From: JACRBR01 sp964371355
GTDB lineage: Bacteria; Chloroflexota; Dehalococcoidia; DSTF01; JACRBR01
Assembly (NCBI GenBank): GCA_964371355.1
Contig: CAYJMG010000001.1
Location: 248,001 to 312,000 of the forward strand
Direction of reading: 5' to 3'
Length of the DNA stretch: 64,000 nt
Position numbers and translations under genes: made by a program
The notes under the pieces: model-generated
Databases searched by the model: none
What the model was told of the DNA's origin: nothing
Seen by the model: the letters and a program-made list of their open reading frames with translations, nothing else
Part shown: positions 33,354 to 41,103 of the stretch, piece after piece
Layout: each line of letters opens with the position of its first letter
Numbering within the stretch: position 1 is the first letter of the stretch

Positions 33354-35053
33354 CGGATGGCCTCCAACAGGTCCTTCACCGGCGGCTGGTCGATCGTGTC
33401 CGACAGGCTGACGCCCGGCGGCATCATCGGGTAGCAGTCCTCGACGTTCTCGACATGGAAGTCCAGCAAGACGGCGCCCGGGTGGCCCAGCGCCGCCTCG
33501 ATCGACGGCTGGACCTGCGCCTTGTCGGTCACGCGGATGCCCGTGATGCCCATCGCCTCGGCGATCTTCACGAAATCCGGCTGGAACATGCGGGCCGACG
33601 AACGGTTGCCCGCGTAGAACCTGTCCTGCCACTGGCGGATCATGCCAAGGAAGTGGTTGTTGATGATGGCGAACTTGATGGGCAGCTCATATTCGGTGCA
33701 AAGCGCCAGCTCCTCCATCGTCATTTGGAAGCCCCCGTCGCCGCAGAACGACCAGACGGTGTCGCCCGGCCGCGCGATTTGCACGCCGATCGCGGCGGGC
33801 ACCTCGAAGCCCATGGTGCCGAGGCCCCCGGAGGTGACGAATGAGTACGGGTTGTCGCCCCAGAAATACTGCGCGGCCCACATCTGGTGCTGACCGACGC
33901 CGGTCGCGTAGTAGGCGTCGGGGCCCGAGAGGTCGTAGATCTTCTTGATCACGTACTGCGGCAGGACCTTGTCCGTGTCCGGGATGGCAATCGAGGGATG
34001 CTTCCGCCGCATCTCGCGGAACCAGCCCTTCCAGTCGTCGTGACGCGCGGGCTCGACGTGGGGAATGAGCTGCTGCAGGACGGCCTTCACATCGCCGACG
34101 ATGGGGACCATCGTGCGGACGTTCTTGCCGATCTCGGCCGGGTCGACGTCGATGTGGATGATCTTCGCGTTGGGAGCGAAGTCCTTCAGCGACCCCGTCA
34201 CCCGGTCGTCGAAGCGCATGCCGATGCCGATGACGAGGTCGGCCTCCTGAATGCCGATGTTGTTCCAGTACATGCCGTGCATGCCGGGCATGCCCTGGTA
34301 CAGCTCGTGCGAGCCGGGGAAGCCGCCCAGGCCCAGCAGCGTTGTGATGACAGGGATGTCGGCCTTCTCCGCCAGCTCCCGCAGCTCTTCGGCGGCGCGC
34401 GCGATGACCACGCCGTGGCCCGCGAGGATAATCGGTCGCTCGGACTCGCCGATGAGCTGTGCCGCCTTCTTCACCTGCTGCGGGTGCCCCTGCACCGTCG
34501 GCTGGTAGCCGGCCAGCTCGACCGTCTCCGGGTACTCGAACTCACAGAGCTGCTGCTGCACATCGCGCGGGATATCGACCAGGACGGGGCCGGGGCGGCC
34601 GGTCGTGGCGACGTGGAACGCCTCCGCGATCGTGGGCGCGATGTCTTCGACATCGAGGACGAGCCAGTTCTGCTTCACGATCGGGATCGTGATGCCGGTG
34701 ATGTCGGCCTCCTGGAAGCCGTCGCGGCCGAGGAGCCAGGAGACGACCTGACCCGTGATGCAAACCAGCGGGACGGAGTCCATCCAGGCATTGGCGATGC
34801 CGGTGACGAGGTTGGTGGCGCCCGGGCCGGACGTAGCCCAGACGACGCCCGCCTTGCCGGAGACGCGGGCGTAGGCGTCGGCGGCGTGGGCGGCGCCCTG
34901 CTCGTGCCGGGCGAGGATGTGCTTGATATCGGAGTACTTGTGAAGCTCGTCGTACATCGGGAGATTGGCCCCGCCGGGGTAGCCGAAGATGTACTCGACC
35001 CCCTCCTTGCGGAGACACTCCATGATGATCTCGGAGCCCTTCATCTTTGCCAT
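33350..35053 (-). CDS. ilvB: Acetolactate synthase catalytic subunit
   Basis: 567-residue TPP-dependent enzyme forming acetolactate or acetohydroxybutyrate. N-terminal pyrimidine-binding domain with EYIFGYPGGANLPMYDEL and the catalytic Glu in ILARHEQGAAHAADAY. A central FAD/DHS-like domain follows. The C-terminal PP domain carries the TPP motif FCGDGGFQMTMEELALCTEYELPIKFAIINNHFLGM. First structural gene of the cluster, preceded by a 530-bp regulatory leader holding a T-box and a small Leu-rich frame. Confidence 0.97.
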   Translation of the reverse strand: MAKMKGSEIIMECLRKEGVEYIFGYPGGANLPMYDELHKYSDIKHILARHEQGAAHAADAYARVSGKAGVVWATSGPGATNLVTGIANAWMDSVPLVCITGQVVSWLLGRDGFQEADITGITIPIVKQNWLVLDVEDIAPTIAEAFHVATTGRPGPVLVDIPRDVQQQLCEFEYPETVELAGYQPTVQGHPQQVKKAAQLIGESERPIILAGHGVVIARAAEELRELAEKADIPVITTLLGLGGFPGSHELYQGMPGMHGMYWNNIGIQEADLVIGIGMRFDDRVTGSLKDFAPNAKIIHIDVDPAEIGKNVRTMVPIVGDVKAVLQQLIPHVEPARHDDWKGWFREMRRKHPSIAIPDTDKVLPQYVIKKIYDLSGPDAYYATGVGQHQMWAAQYFWGDNPYSFVTSGGLGTMGFEVPAAIGVQIARPGDTVWSFCGDGGFQMTMEELALCTEYELPIKFAIINNHFLGMIRQWQDRFYAGNRSSARMFQPDFVKIAEAMGITGIRVTDKAQVQPSIEAALGHPGAVLLDFHVENVEDCYPMMPPGVSLSDTIDQPPVKDLLEAIR

Positions 35054-35156
35054 GTTCGCTTCTCCTGCGATCGGGCCATCATCCGCGGGCCCATGTGCGT
35101 CACTGTTTGTGGGATTACCGTCCCCGTCCGTTCCGTGTTGCGTGCGGAGGGGACGA

Positions 35157-35315
35157 TTACAGGACGAGGCCCAGTAGCACGAGCGGAAGGGGACCGCCCG
35201 CTACCGGGAGGAGGGAGAGGACTACGTCGCGGTCGCAGCAGACAGCCGTCCGGCGGTGCGCTGCGACCGGGGTGACCTCCAGCGGAGAAGCGTCGAGGTT
35301 GGTCATCGTCTTCAT
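35157..35315 (-). CDS. Possible leader peptide between the T-box and ilvB
   Basis: 52-codon frame (ATG 35315, alternative ATG 35306) whose last 20 codons are strongly Leu/Val-rich (VVLSLLPVAGG, then PLPLVLLGLVL and stop). It lies directly after the T-box terminator and before ilvB. A stem (CGTCCCC with GGGGACG, inner TCCG with CGGA) follows its stop near 35115-35157. This is the layout of a translational-attenuation leader sensing Leu and Val. There is no obvious ribosome site, so coding status is uncertain. Confidence 0.4.
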   Translation of the reverse strand: MKTMTNLDASPLEVTPVAAHRRTAVCCDRDVVLSLLPVAGGPLPLVLLGLVL

Positions 35316-35335
35316 CTTCGGTCTCGCAGGCTAAC

Positions 35336-35585
35336 AAAAAGACCCGTCCATCTAAGGGACGGGTCGGGCCCGCGGTACCACCCTTGTTGCCACCCGGAGG
35401 CGGCCTCTCGGAGCGTTGTAACGGTCGCGACCCGGCCGAGGCTATGGATCGCAGGCACCCTCGCCTGCGGCATCACCCCGGCAGCTCAGCGCTGAGTTCG
35501 GTCCGCCCGTGCCACCGGTCTCGCACCATCACCGGCTCGCTAGAGGCCGCATTCGGACCTACTGCTGCGCGTCTGCGCCTGTATT
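35336..35585 (-). promoter_or_regulatory. T-box riboswitch upstream of ilvB
   Basis: The minus strand carries the universally conserved T-box AGGGTGGTACCGCGG (35384-35370). A perfect terminator follows immediately: GACCCGTCC (35365-35357) paired with GGACGGGTC (35349-35341) and five T residues. Pairing of the T-box with uncharged tRNA would stabilise an antiterminator. Upstream Stem I has an AGTA-type bulge near 35562 and a candidate specifier CTC (Leu) at 35496-35494 in the context GAACTCA, matching the Leu specifier of other ilv-leu T-boxes. The specifier choice is tentative. Confidence 0.93.
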
Positions 35586-35591
35586 GGCGGG

Positions 35592-35621
35592 AGTATAGCG
35601 GTGCCATAACGGAGGTGTCAA
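35592..35621 (-). promoter_or_regulatory. Sigma-70-type promoter of the ilv operon
   Basis: Consensus TTGACA (35621-35616) and TATACT (35597-35592) separated by 18 bp on the minus strand. Transcription would begin near 35585 and give a leader of about 530 nt including the T-box. Confidence 0.75.
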
Positions 35622-35821
35622 ACGGGCGCTGGCGCGAAGATTTGGGAAGCTGCACCGGTCGCGCGGCGATGGTTGACGAGAACTTCGCTCAGGTTTGAGG
35701 AGGTTCATGACCCTTGTCCACTACCAGCGCGGGGCGGACAAGGATAGGCTCGAAGGAGAAACAGACTCGGGCGGGCCGCCTGTGCCCGCCCCTGTTCACG
35801 TCTGGAGCAGTTGGAGGGACG

Positions 35822-36841
35822 ATGCACCGGTTCTGGAGGGCGGCGCTGGCGTTGGCGGCGGCCGCAAGCGTGATGGCAGCCGCAGCATGCGGCGGAGATG
35901 ACGACGGCACGGACAAGACGGCGACCACGGCGCCTGCGACCTCCCCGGCGGCGACAGCGGCCGCGGGTTCGCCCACAGCGGCGGCCACAGAGCCGTCGGG
36001 GACTACGTACCCGGCGACGATCACGGACATGCTCGGTCGCAGCGTGACCATACCGGCCGAGCCGGCATCGATCGCGGCGATCAGCCCGACAGCGGTGGAG
36101 TTCGTGTACGCCGTGGGTGAGACCAGCAAGACGCGCACGAGGACGGTGTCGTACCCGGAGGAGGCCCTCGCGGCGAAGGACATCGGATCGGCCTACCAGC
36201 CGAGTCTTGAGCTGATCGCCGGTGAGGCGCCGGACCTCATCGTGGCCGACAGCGTGCTGCAGCCGCAGCTTGCGGGCGACCTGGAGGCGCTGAACGTACC
36301 GGTGCTGTACGTGGGCGCATCGTCGTTCGCCGACGTCCCGAAGAGCTTCCGCATCATCGGCGAGGCCCTTAACACACCGGAGGGCGAGGCGCAGGCGGCC
36401 GCGCTGGAAGAGCAGGCGGCGGAGATCGAGGCGAAGATCCCGGCGGCGAAGTCGAAAGTGCTGATCCTCAACGGGACGCCGGACGACTTCTTCGCGGCGC
36501 TGCCGGAATCGTACGTGGGCGACCTCGTGCGGCTGGCGGGCGGCGACAACGTGGCGGCGGGCCAGCCCAGCAACGCGCCCTTCCCGGGATACACGAAGCT
36601 GAGCCTCGAAGCGATCGTGACGGAGCAGCCCGAGGTGGTGCTGGCGATTACGGCGGCCCCGGGGCAGACCATCAGTGAGGGACTGGCGGCGAACCCGGCT
36701 TGGGCGGACGTGCCGGCGGTAACGAGCCAGCGCGTGCACGAGATCGACGCGCAGATCTTCCTGCAGGCGCCGGGCCCGCGGGCGGGTGAAGGCCTGCTCG
36801 CGCTGGCGAAGCTGCTGTACCCGGACGTCTTCGGAGAGTAG
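35822..36841 (+). CDS. ABC importer substrate-binding lipoprotein (BtuF/FepB type)
   Basis: 339 residues from ATG 35822 with GGAGGG upstream. Signal peptide with lipobox AAAACGGDD, a Thr/Ala/Pro linker, then a type III periplasmic-binding fold beginning ITDMLGRSVTIPAEPASIAAISPTAVEFVYAVG with the two-lobe segments APDLIVADSVLQPQ and VTEQPEVVLAITAAPGQT. This is the pattern of cobalamin-, haem- or siderophore-binding proteins; the ligand cannot be read. It is the first gene of a three-gene importer operon. Confidence 0.9.
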   Translation: MHRFWRAALALAAAASVMAAAACGGDDDGTDKTATTAPATSPAATAAAGSPTAAATEPSGTTYPATITDMLGRSVTIPAEPASIAAISPTAVEFVYAVGETSKTRTRTVSYPEEALAAKDIGSAYQPSLELIAGEAPDLIVADSVLQPQLAGDLEALNVPVLYVGASSFADVPKSFRIIGEALNTPEGEAQAAALEEQAAEIEAKIPAAKSKVLILNGTPDDFFAALPESYVGDLVRLAGGDNVAAGQPSNAPFPGYTKLSLEAIVTEQPEVVLAITAAPGQTISEGLAANPAWADVPAVTSQRVHEIDAQIFLQAPGPRAGEGLLALAKLLYPDVFGE

Positions 36842-36843
36842 AT

Positions 36844-37875
36844 ATGGCCCCCACCGCGGCTCCCACGGCCACGCCCCACCCGGCGCCAACGCGCCCGCGC
36901 ATCGGACGCGAGGCGTTGGCGTGGGGCGGGGCAGTCGCGCTGCTGCTGGCCGCGGTCGCCCTGGCGCTGATGTTCGGCGCGACGAACCTGGGGCCCGGGC
37001 GGGTGCTGGACGGCCTGTTGGACAGCGGCACGCGGCTCGACCGCACCATTGTGTGGGAGATCCGGCTGCCACGGGTCCTGCTGGCGCTGGCGGTGGGGGC
37101 AAGCCTCGCGGCCTCGGGCACGCTGCTGCAGGGTGTCACGCGCAACCCGCTGGCGGATCCGCACGTGCTGGGACTGACGGCGGGTGGCGCGCTGGGCGTC
37201 AGCATCGCCATCCGCATCGCGGAGGACCTGCCACAGCCGGCGCTGGCGCCCATCGCGGCGCTGGGGGCGTTCGCGGGGGCGGCGCTGGTGTACGGGATGT
37301 CGTGGCGCGGGGGCGTGTCGCCCGTGCGGTTGGCACTCTCGGGCGTGGCCGTGGCGGCGCTCTTCAGCTCGGGCATCACCACGCTGCTTGTGACGTCGAA
37401 CCTCAGCACGCAGAACGCGCTGGCATGGCTTGCGGGCGGGCTGTTCGGCCGCGGGTGGGACGACCTGCAGGTGACATGGCCGTACGTCGCGGCCGGGCTG
37501 GCGGCGGCGATGCTCCTGTCGCGAAGCATGAACATTCTCGCGCTGGGCGATGAGCCGGCACAGTCCTTGGGCCTGCACGTCGAACGCACCCGCGTGCTTG
37601 CGGTGGCGATCGCGGCGCTGCTGGCCGGCGCTTCGGTGAGCGCGGCAGGCATGGTGGCCTTCGTGGGGCTGGTGGTGCCACATGCGGGCCGGTTCCTGGT
37701 GGGCGATGACCACCGCAAGCTGATCCCGCTCTCGGCGATCCTGGGGGCGGCGCTCGTCATCTACGCCGACCTGTTCGCGCGCGTGGTCGTGGCGCCGACG
37801 GAGATCCCGCTGGGGATCGTGACGGCGGCGGTGGGCGCGCCGTTCCTGCTGTGGCTGGTGCGGTCGAAGACATGA
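36844..37875 (+). CDS. ABC importer permease (FecCD/BtuC family)
   Basis: 343-residue inner-membrane protein with about ten hydrophobic helices. Family landmarks: IVWEIRLPRVLLALAVGASLAASGTLLQGVTRNPLADPHVLGLTAGG near the N-terminal third and VSAAGMVAFVGLVVPHAGRFLVGDDHRKLIP near the C-terminus, the FecCD signature. It starts 2 bp after the binding-protein stop and its own stop overlaps the ATPase start by ATGA. A Pro/Thr-rich extension of about 20 residues precedes the first helix. Confidence 0.94.
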   Translation: MAPTAAPTATPHPAPTRPRIGREALAWGGAVALLLAAVALALMFGATNLGPGRVLDGLLDSGTRLDRTIVWEIRLPRVLLALAVGASLAASGTLLQGVTRNPLADPHVLGLTAGGALGVSIAIRIAEDLPQPALAPIAALGAFAGAALVYGMSWRGGVSPVRLALSGVAVAALFSSGITTLLVTSNLSTQNALAWLAGGLFGRGWDDLQVTWPYVAAGLAAAMLLSRSMNILALGDEPAQSLGLHVERTRVLAVAIAALLAGASVSAAGMVAFVGLVVPHAGRFLVGDDHRKLIPLSAILGAALVIYADLFARVVVAPTEIPLGIVTAAVGAPFLLWLVRSKT

Positions 37876-38723
37876 GACTGGAAGCGCGAAACCTGACCGC
37901 CGGGTACGGCTCCGGATTCCGGATCTCCGACGTCGATCTCGTCATCGAGGAGCGCCGCATCACGGGCCTCATCGGGCCGAACGGCGCCGGGAAGTCGACG
38001 CTGCTGCGTGCGCTGTCCCGCATCCTGAAGCCGCGGCGCGGCGTCGTGCTCCTCGACGGCGAGGTGCTGCACCAGCTACCGAACCGCGAGGTGGCGAAGC
38101 GGCTTGCGTTCCTGGGCCAGCCGGTAGACGGGCTGCCGGACCTGACCGTCGAGGAGCTGGCGTACCGCGGCCGCTATCCCCACCAGACACTGCTGCAACG
38201 CCAGAGCACCGAGGATGCGCACGCCGTCGAGTGGGCGCTGGGCGCGATGAACATGCTGGCGTTCCGGCGCCGGCCGCTGCGCGAACTTTCGCACGGCGAG
38301 CTGCGGCGTGCCTGGATGACGATGGCCCTTGCCCAGCGGCCGGACATCCTGCTGCTGGACGAGCCGACGGCGTTCCTGGATCTCTCGCACCAGTTCGAGC
38401 TGATGGACCTGCTCTCCGAGCTGAAGGACCACGGCGTGACCGTCGTGGTCTCGATGCACGAGCTGTGGCTGGCGGCGCTGTACTGCCACCGGATCATCGC
38501 GATGAGCGCCGGCCGGGTGACGGCGAGCGGGCCGACCGACGAGGTCCTGACGGTGGAGCTGCTGCGCGAGGTGTTCGGCGTCGAGGTGGCCGTGCGCGAG
38601 CATCCCCTGCAGCCCGGAAAGACGATCGCCCTGCCGTACGCACGGCGGCGGGCGCGCCAGGACGCGATTGAGCACGCGGAACCGACGCCGGGCGAGGTCG
38701 AGTCGCCGCATACGAGTGCGTAG
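37872..38723 (+). CDS. ABC importer ATP-binding protein (BtuD/FecE type)
   Basis: 283 residues. Walker A GLIGPNGAGKSTLLRAL, Q-loop in AFLGQPVDGLPDLTVEE, signature LSHGELRRAWMTMALAQ (variant of LSGGQ), Walker B DILLLDEPTAFLDLSHQ, and switch His in VSMHELWLAA. ATG 37872 overlaps the permease stop. The C-terminal 30 residues are a charged tail outside the usual fold. Together with the two upstream genes it forms a complete metal-chelate or cobalamin importer. Confidence 0.94.
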   Translation: MRLEARNLTAGYGSGFRISDVDLVIEERRITGLIGPNGAGKSTLLRALSRILKPRRGVVLLDGEVLHQLPNREVAKRLAFLGQPVDGLPDLTVEELAYRGRYPHQTLLQRQSTEDAHAVEWALGAMNMLAFRRRPLRELSHGELRRAWMTMALAQRPDILLLDEPTAFLDLSHQFELMDLLSELKDHGVTVVVSMHELWLAALYCHRIIAMSAGRVTASGPTDEVLTVELLREVFGVEVAVREHPLQPGKTIALPYARRRARQDAIEHAEPTPGEVESPHTSA

Positions 38724-38752
38724 CGGGTCCCGCCCTTGCGGCGCCACGAGAA

Positions 38753-38774
38753 GGGCGGCCACGCGTGGCCGCCC
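38753..38774. terminator. Bidirectional palindrome between convergent genes
   Basis: GGGCGGCCACG (38753-38763) is followed directly by its reverse complement CGTGGCCGCCC (38764-38774). It lies 30 bp after the importer ATPase stop and 28 bp from the end of the convergent small gene, a suitable place for a shared terminator. Confidence 0.6.
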
Positions 38775-38801
38775 CTGCATTCTTGGTGATTGGTGCTGCC
38801 T

Positions 38802-39089
38802 CTAGTCGGCGGAGGGGAGGACCTTGGGCTGCATGAGTTCCATGGCCTGGCCCTCGTACTTCAGCTCGACCTTGCCGGGCTTGATGCAGAGGACCTCGAC
38901 GGCGCCATCGCCCGCCGCGTAGCGCTTGCCGAGCTGGACTTCGCCGGCGCCGCTGCCGCCAGCCGGGGGGCCATCCTCTTTGATGTTCAGGGGCGTGTCG
39001 CCGTCCTGCAGCGTGCCGTCGCCCCCCTTGGTGACGATGAGTTCGGCGCCGCTCGCCGCGATGTACCGCTTCCCTACCTGAGCCGGCAT
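38802..39089 (-). CDS. Small protein with two internal repeats, unknown function
   Basis: 95 residues made of two related halves: VGKRYIAASGAELIVTKGGDGTL (about 5-28) and LGKRYAAGDGAVEVLCIKPGKVEL (about 53-76). Each is followed by a short hydrophilic segment (DGDTPLNIK, EGQAMELMQ). The repeats probably form small beta barrels or rubredoxin-like hairpins, but there is only one Cys. No signal or membrane segment. I do not recognise the family. It lies downstream of the cytochrome operon on the same strand after a strong hairpin, so it may be transcribed alone. Confidence 0.7.
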   Translation of the reverse strand: MPAQVGKRYIAASGAELIVTKGGDGTLQDGDTPLNIKEDGPPAGGSGAGEVQLGKRYAAGDGAVEVLCIKPGKVELKYEGQAMELMQPKVLPSAD

Positions 39090-39123
39090 GTGGTCGACCT
39101 CCCGTTGTTCGTTGTCTAAGCAG

Positions 39124-39149
39124 GCAGGACGCGTGCTGACGCGTCCTGC
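39124..39149. terminator. Hairpin after the cytochrome operon
   Basis: GCAGGACGCGT (39124-39134) pairs perfectly with ACGCGTCCTGC (39139-39149) around a 4-nt loop, 34 bp beyond the stop of the cytochrome c-cupredoxin gene. No T-run is present on either strand. Confidence 0.6.
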
Positions 39150-39182
39150 GGCACTGAGTCTAGGTTCGAGCCTTTCGCTGCG

Positions 39183-40385
39183 TCAAGGCACTGGCGTCGC
39201 CTCCGGCGCAGGTGCTTCGTCCGCGACCGGCGTGGCCGGCGGCGTCTCGGCGGGCGCCGGCGCTGATGCTCCACCCGCCTCGACGGTTAGCGTCCCGAAC
39301 ATCGTGCCCGGGTGCACGACGCACTGGTAGTAGTACTCACCGGCGTCGAGGGGGCCGAAGTTCAGCGTCTGCACGACCGGGCCGGCCTCGATATCCGTGC
39401 CGGCGATGGGGTCCTCACCGTCGGCGACGGCCTGCTCGCTGGCGTACAGCTCCCAGTTGTGTGAGACGCCGTCGTCCTTGTTGTCGTGCGTGAGCGTAAG
39501 GGGGACGGCGGCCAGTGCGCGAAGCTCGGCCTTGTCGAACAGCGAGCCCTGCGACGTAATCGTGAGCGTGTCCGTGGCGGGCTCCGGGGTCGCCGTCGGC
39601 CCGGTGGCGCCCGGAATCTGGCCACAGGCGGCTTGCGTGATGGCCGCCGGCTCGGGAGGGACGGGCACTTTCAGGATCACCACGTCGATCGGGTGGGCGA
39701 TGGCGCTGGTCGTGCCGACGCCTCGCTCCACCGTGATGGTGCTCCCCTCTTTGTCGACGGCGGTGATGACGACGATCTCCTCTGCGAACTGGAGCCGCTC
39801 GCCCACTGCGAGCGAATCGGACTCGCTGAGCCTGATGAGGTCGCTCACTTCGGAGATGGGCTCGGTCAGCGTGAAGGGCACTTCGGCGTCGCCGTGGACC
39901 CCGCCGGGCGGGTAGCCGTGCAGGGCGAACTCTCCGGCTTCCTCCCAGGCGGTGCCTTCGGTGATGAACGTCGAGAGCTGGCGCATCTGCTCGTCGTTGA
40001 GCGTGCCGCCATTGGACTGGCCCCACGTCGGCATGGCCTTGCCGACCCGGCCGCAATCGATCGTATTGAAGACGAGCTTGTATTGCTGGGCCTTCGCCTG
40101 CGGGTCGGCCTCGGCGCCCTCGCTCTCGCGGCCCTGCAGGTCGGGCCGGTTCAGGGCGGGGGCCTCGCGGAGGCGATTGGCCTTCTGCCCACCCTCACCG
40201 GAGTCGCCGTGACAGATGCGGCAGTTCGCGGAGAACAGGTAGGCGCCGCGCTCGAGCGTGGCCTCGAGCTGCTCGTCCTTGCCGCGGTCGGCGCGGCTGG
40301 GATCCCACATCCAGTACGCGCCCGTGGCCACGATGGACATGAAGATGAGCGCGACGATGACGTTGATCTGTTTGCTGGTGTTCAT
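39183..40385 (-). CDS. Membrane-anchored cytochrome c-cupredoxin fusion
   Basis: 400 residues. One N-terminal membrane anchor (about 7-27, VIVALIFMSIVATGAYWMW) precedes a class I cytochrome c domain (about 40-150) with the haem site NCRICHGDSGEGG and a likely axial Met in GKAMPTWGQS. A middle segment (about 170-255) is mostly beta. A cupredoxin domain (about 275-372) follows, whose type 1 copper ligands are His in VSHNWELYA and Cys, His and Met in YQCVVHPGTMFG. The tail is Pro/Ala/Thr-rich. Last gene of the bc operon; it likely accepts electrons from the Rieske/cytochrome b complex and passes them on through haem and copper in one chain. Confidence 0.9.
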   Translation of the reverse strand: MNTSKQINVIVALIFMSIVATGAYWMWDPSRADRGKDEQLEATLERGAYLFSANCRICHGDSGEGGQKANRLREAPALNRPDLQGRESEGAEADPQAKAQQYKLVFNTIDCGRVGKAMPTWGQSNGGTLNDEQMRQLSTFITEGTAWEEAGEFALHGYPPGGVHGDAEVPFTLTEPISEVSDLIRLSESDSLAVGERLQFAEEIVVITAVDKEGSTITVERGVGTTSAIAHPIDVVILKVPVPPEPAAITQAACGQIPGATGPTATPEPATDTLTITSQGSLFDKAELRALAAVPLTLTHDNKDDGVSHNWELYASEQAVADGEDPIAGTDIEAGPVVQTLNFGPLDAGEYYYQCVVHPGTMFGTLTVEAGGASAPAPAETPPATPVADEAPAPEATPVP

Positions 40386-40413
40386 CCAGTCCCTGTTTCG
40401 CTGTTCCGGCCGT

Positions 40414-41094
40414 CTATGGGACGACCGCGCGGCTCGAGTTATCGGTCGGCCCCGTGCCGCCCTGGGTGATCTGGCCGGTGTCGACGATGATGTTGCCGTT
40501 GTCGATCGTCAGGGCGAAGGTGTCCATGGAGCGCGGCGCCGGGCCGAAGACGCGGAAGCCCGACACGCTGTAGGTCGAGCCGTGGCAGGGGCAGCGGAAC
40601 CAGCCCTGGTACGTCTCGCTGCTGCGTGAGTCGGTGAACGAGAACTCCGGCCGCCACGGCACGGTGCAGCCGAGGTGCGGGCACTTGTGCCAGAGCGCGA
40701 CGATGGCCCCTTCGGGCGCACCCTCGCGGGCCGCCTGCTCGGCGTCGAAGCGCATGACCCAGGCCTTCGCGTCGAGGTTGCGGATGAACGAGCCGGGCTC
40801 GAGTTCGTCGACGGTGCCGACGAAGATCTGGGCCCCGAAGCCCGTGACGCCCCGCGGGTAGATGTTGTTGAGCACGGTGGCGCCGATCCCGCCGAGCATG
40901 GTGAGCAGGGCGGTCCAGAAGCCGATCTGCATGACGCGGCGGCGCGACACCCTCGGCGCCGCAAATCCCACCGGGGCGGCGGGGACGACGACGACCGCCG
41001 GGCCGCCCGCCGTCGCGGCGACCTGCCGTCCACCCCCCGCAGGGGCCACGGCCTTCTCTGTTGATTCTTCCTTTGGTGTCTCTTCGTCAGCCAT
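40414..41094 (-). CDS. Rieske [2Fe-2S] protein of the cytochrome bc complex
   Basis: 226 residues. After a charged, Ala/Pro-rich cytoplasmic stretch, a twin-Arg-like RVSRRRVMQIGFWTALLTMLGG forms the signal/anchor (about 48-70). The extracytoplasmic Rieske fold has cluster box 1 CPHLGCTV and box 2 CPCHGSTY with the usual GPAPR loop (VFGPAPRSMD). It transfers electrons from menaquinol to the cytochrome c. Located 9 bp after the subunit IV gene and 28 bp before the cytochrome c-cupredoxin gene. Confidence 0.95.
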   Translation of the reverse strand: MADEETPKEESTEKAVAPAGGGRQVAATAGGPAVVVVPAAPVGFAAPRVSRRRVMQIGFWTALLTMLGGIGATVLNNIYPRGVTGFGAQIFVGTVDELEPGSFIRNLDAKAWVMRFDAEQAAREGAPEGAIVALWHKCPHLGCTVPWRPEFSFTDSRSSETYQGWFRCPCHGSTYSVSGFRVFGPAPRSMDTFALTIDNGNIIVDTGQITQGGTGPTDNSSRAVVP

Positions 41095-41103
41095 GTCCGT
41101 CCG

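Noticed and set aside
35630..35821. Cobalamin riboswitch before the BtuF-like gene
   Set aside because: No B12-box-like conserved sequence could be seen, so neither the ligand nor a riboswitch is claimed.
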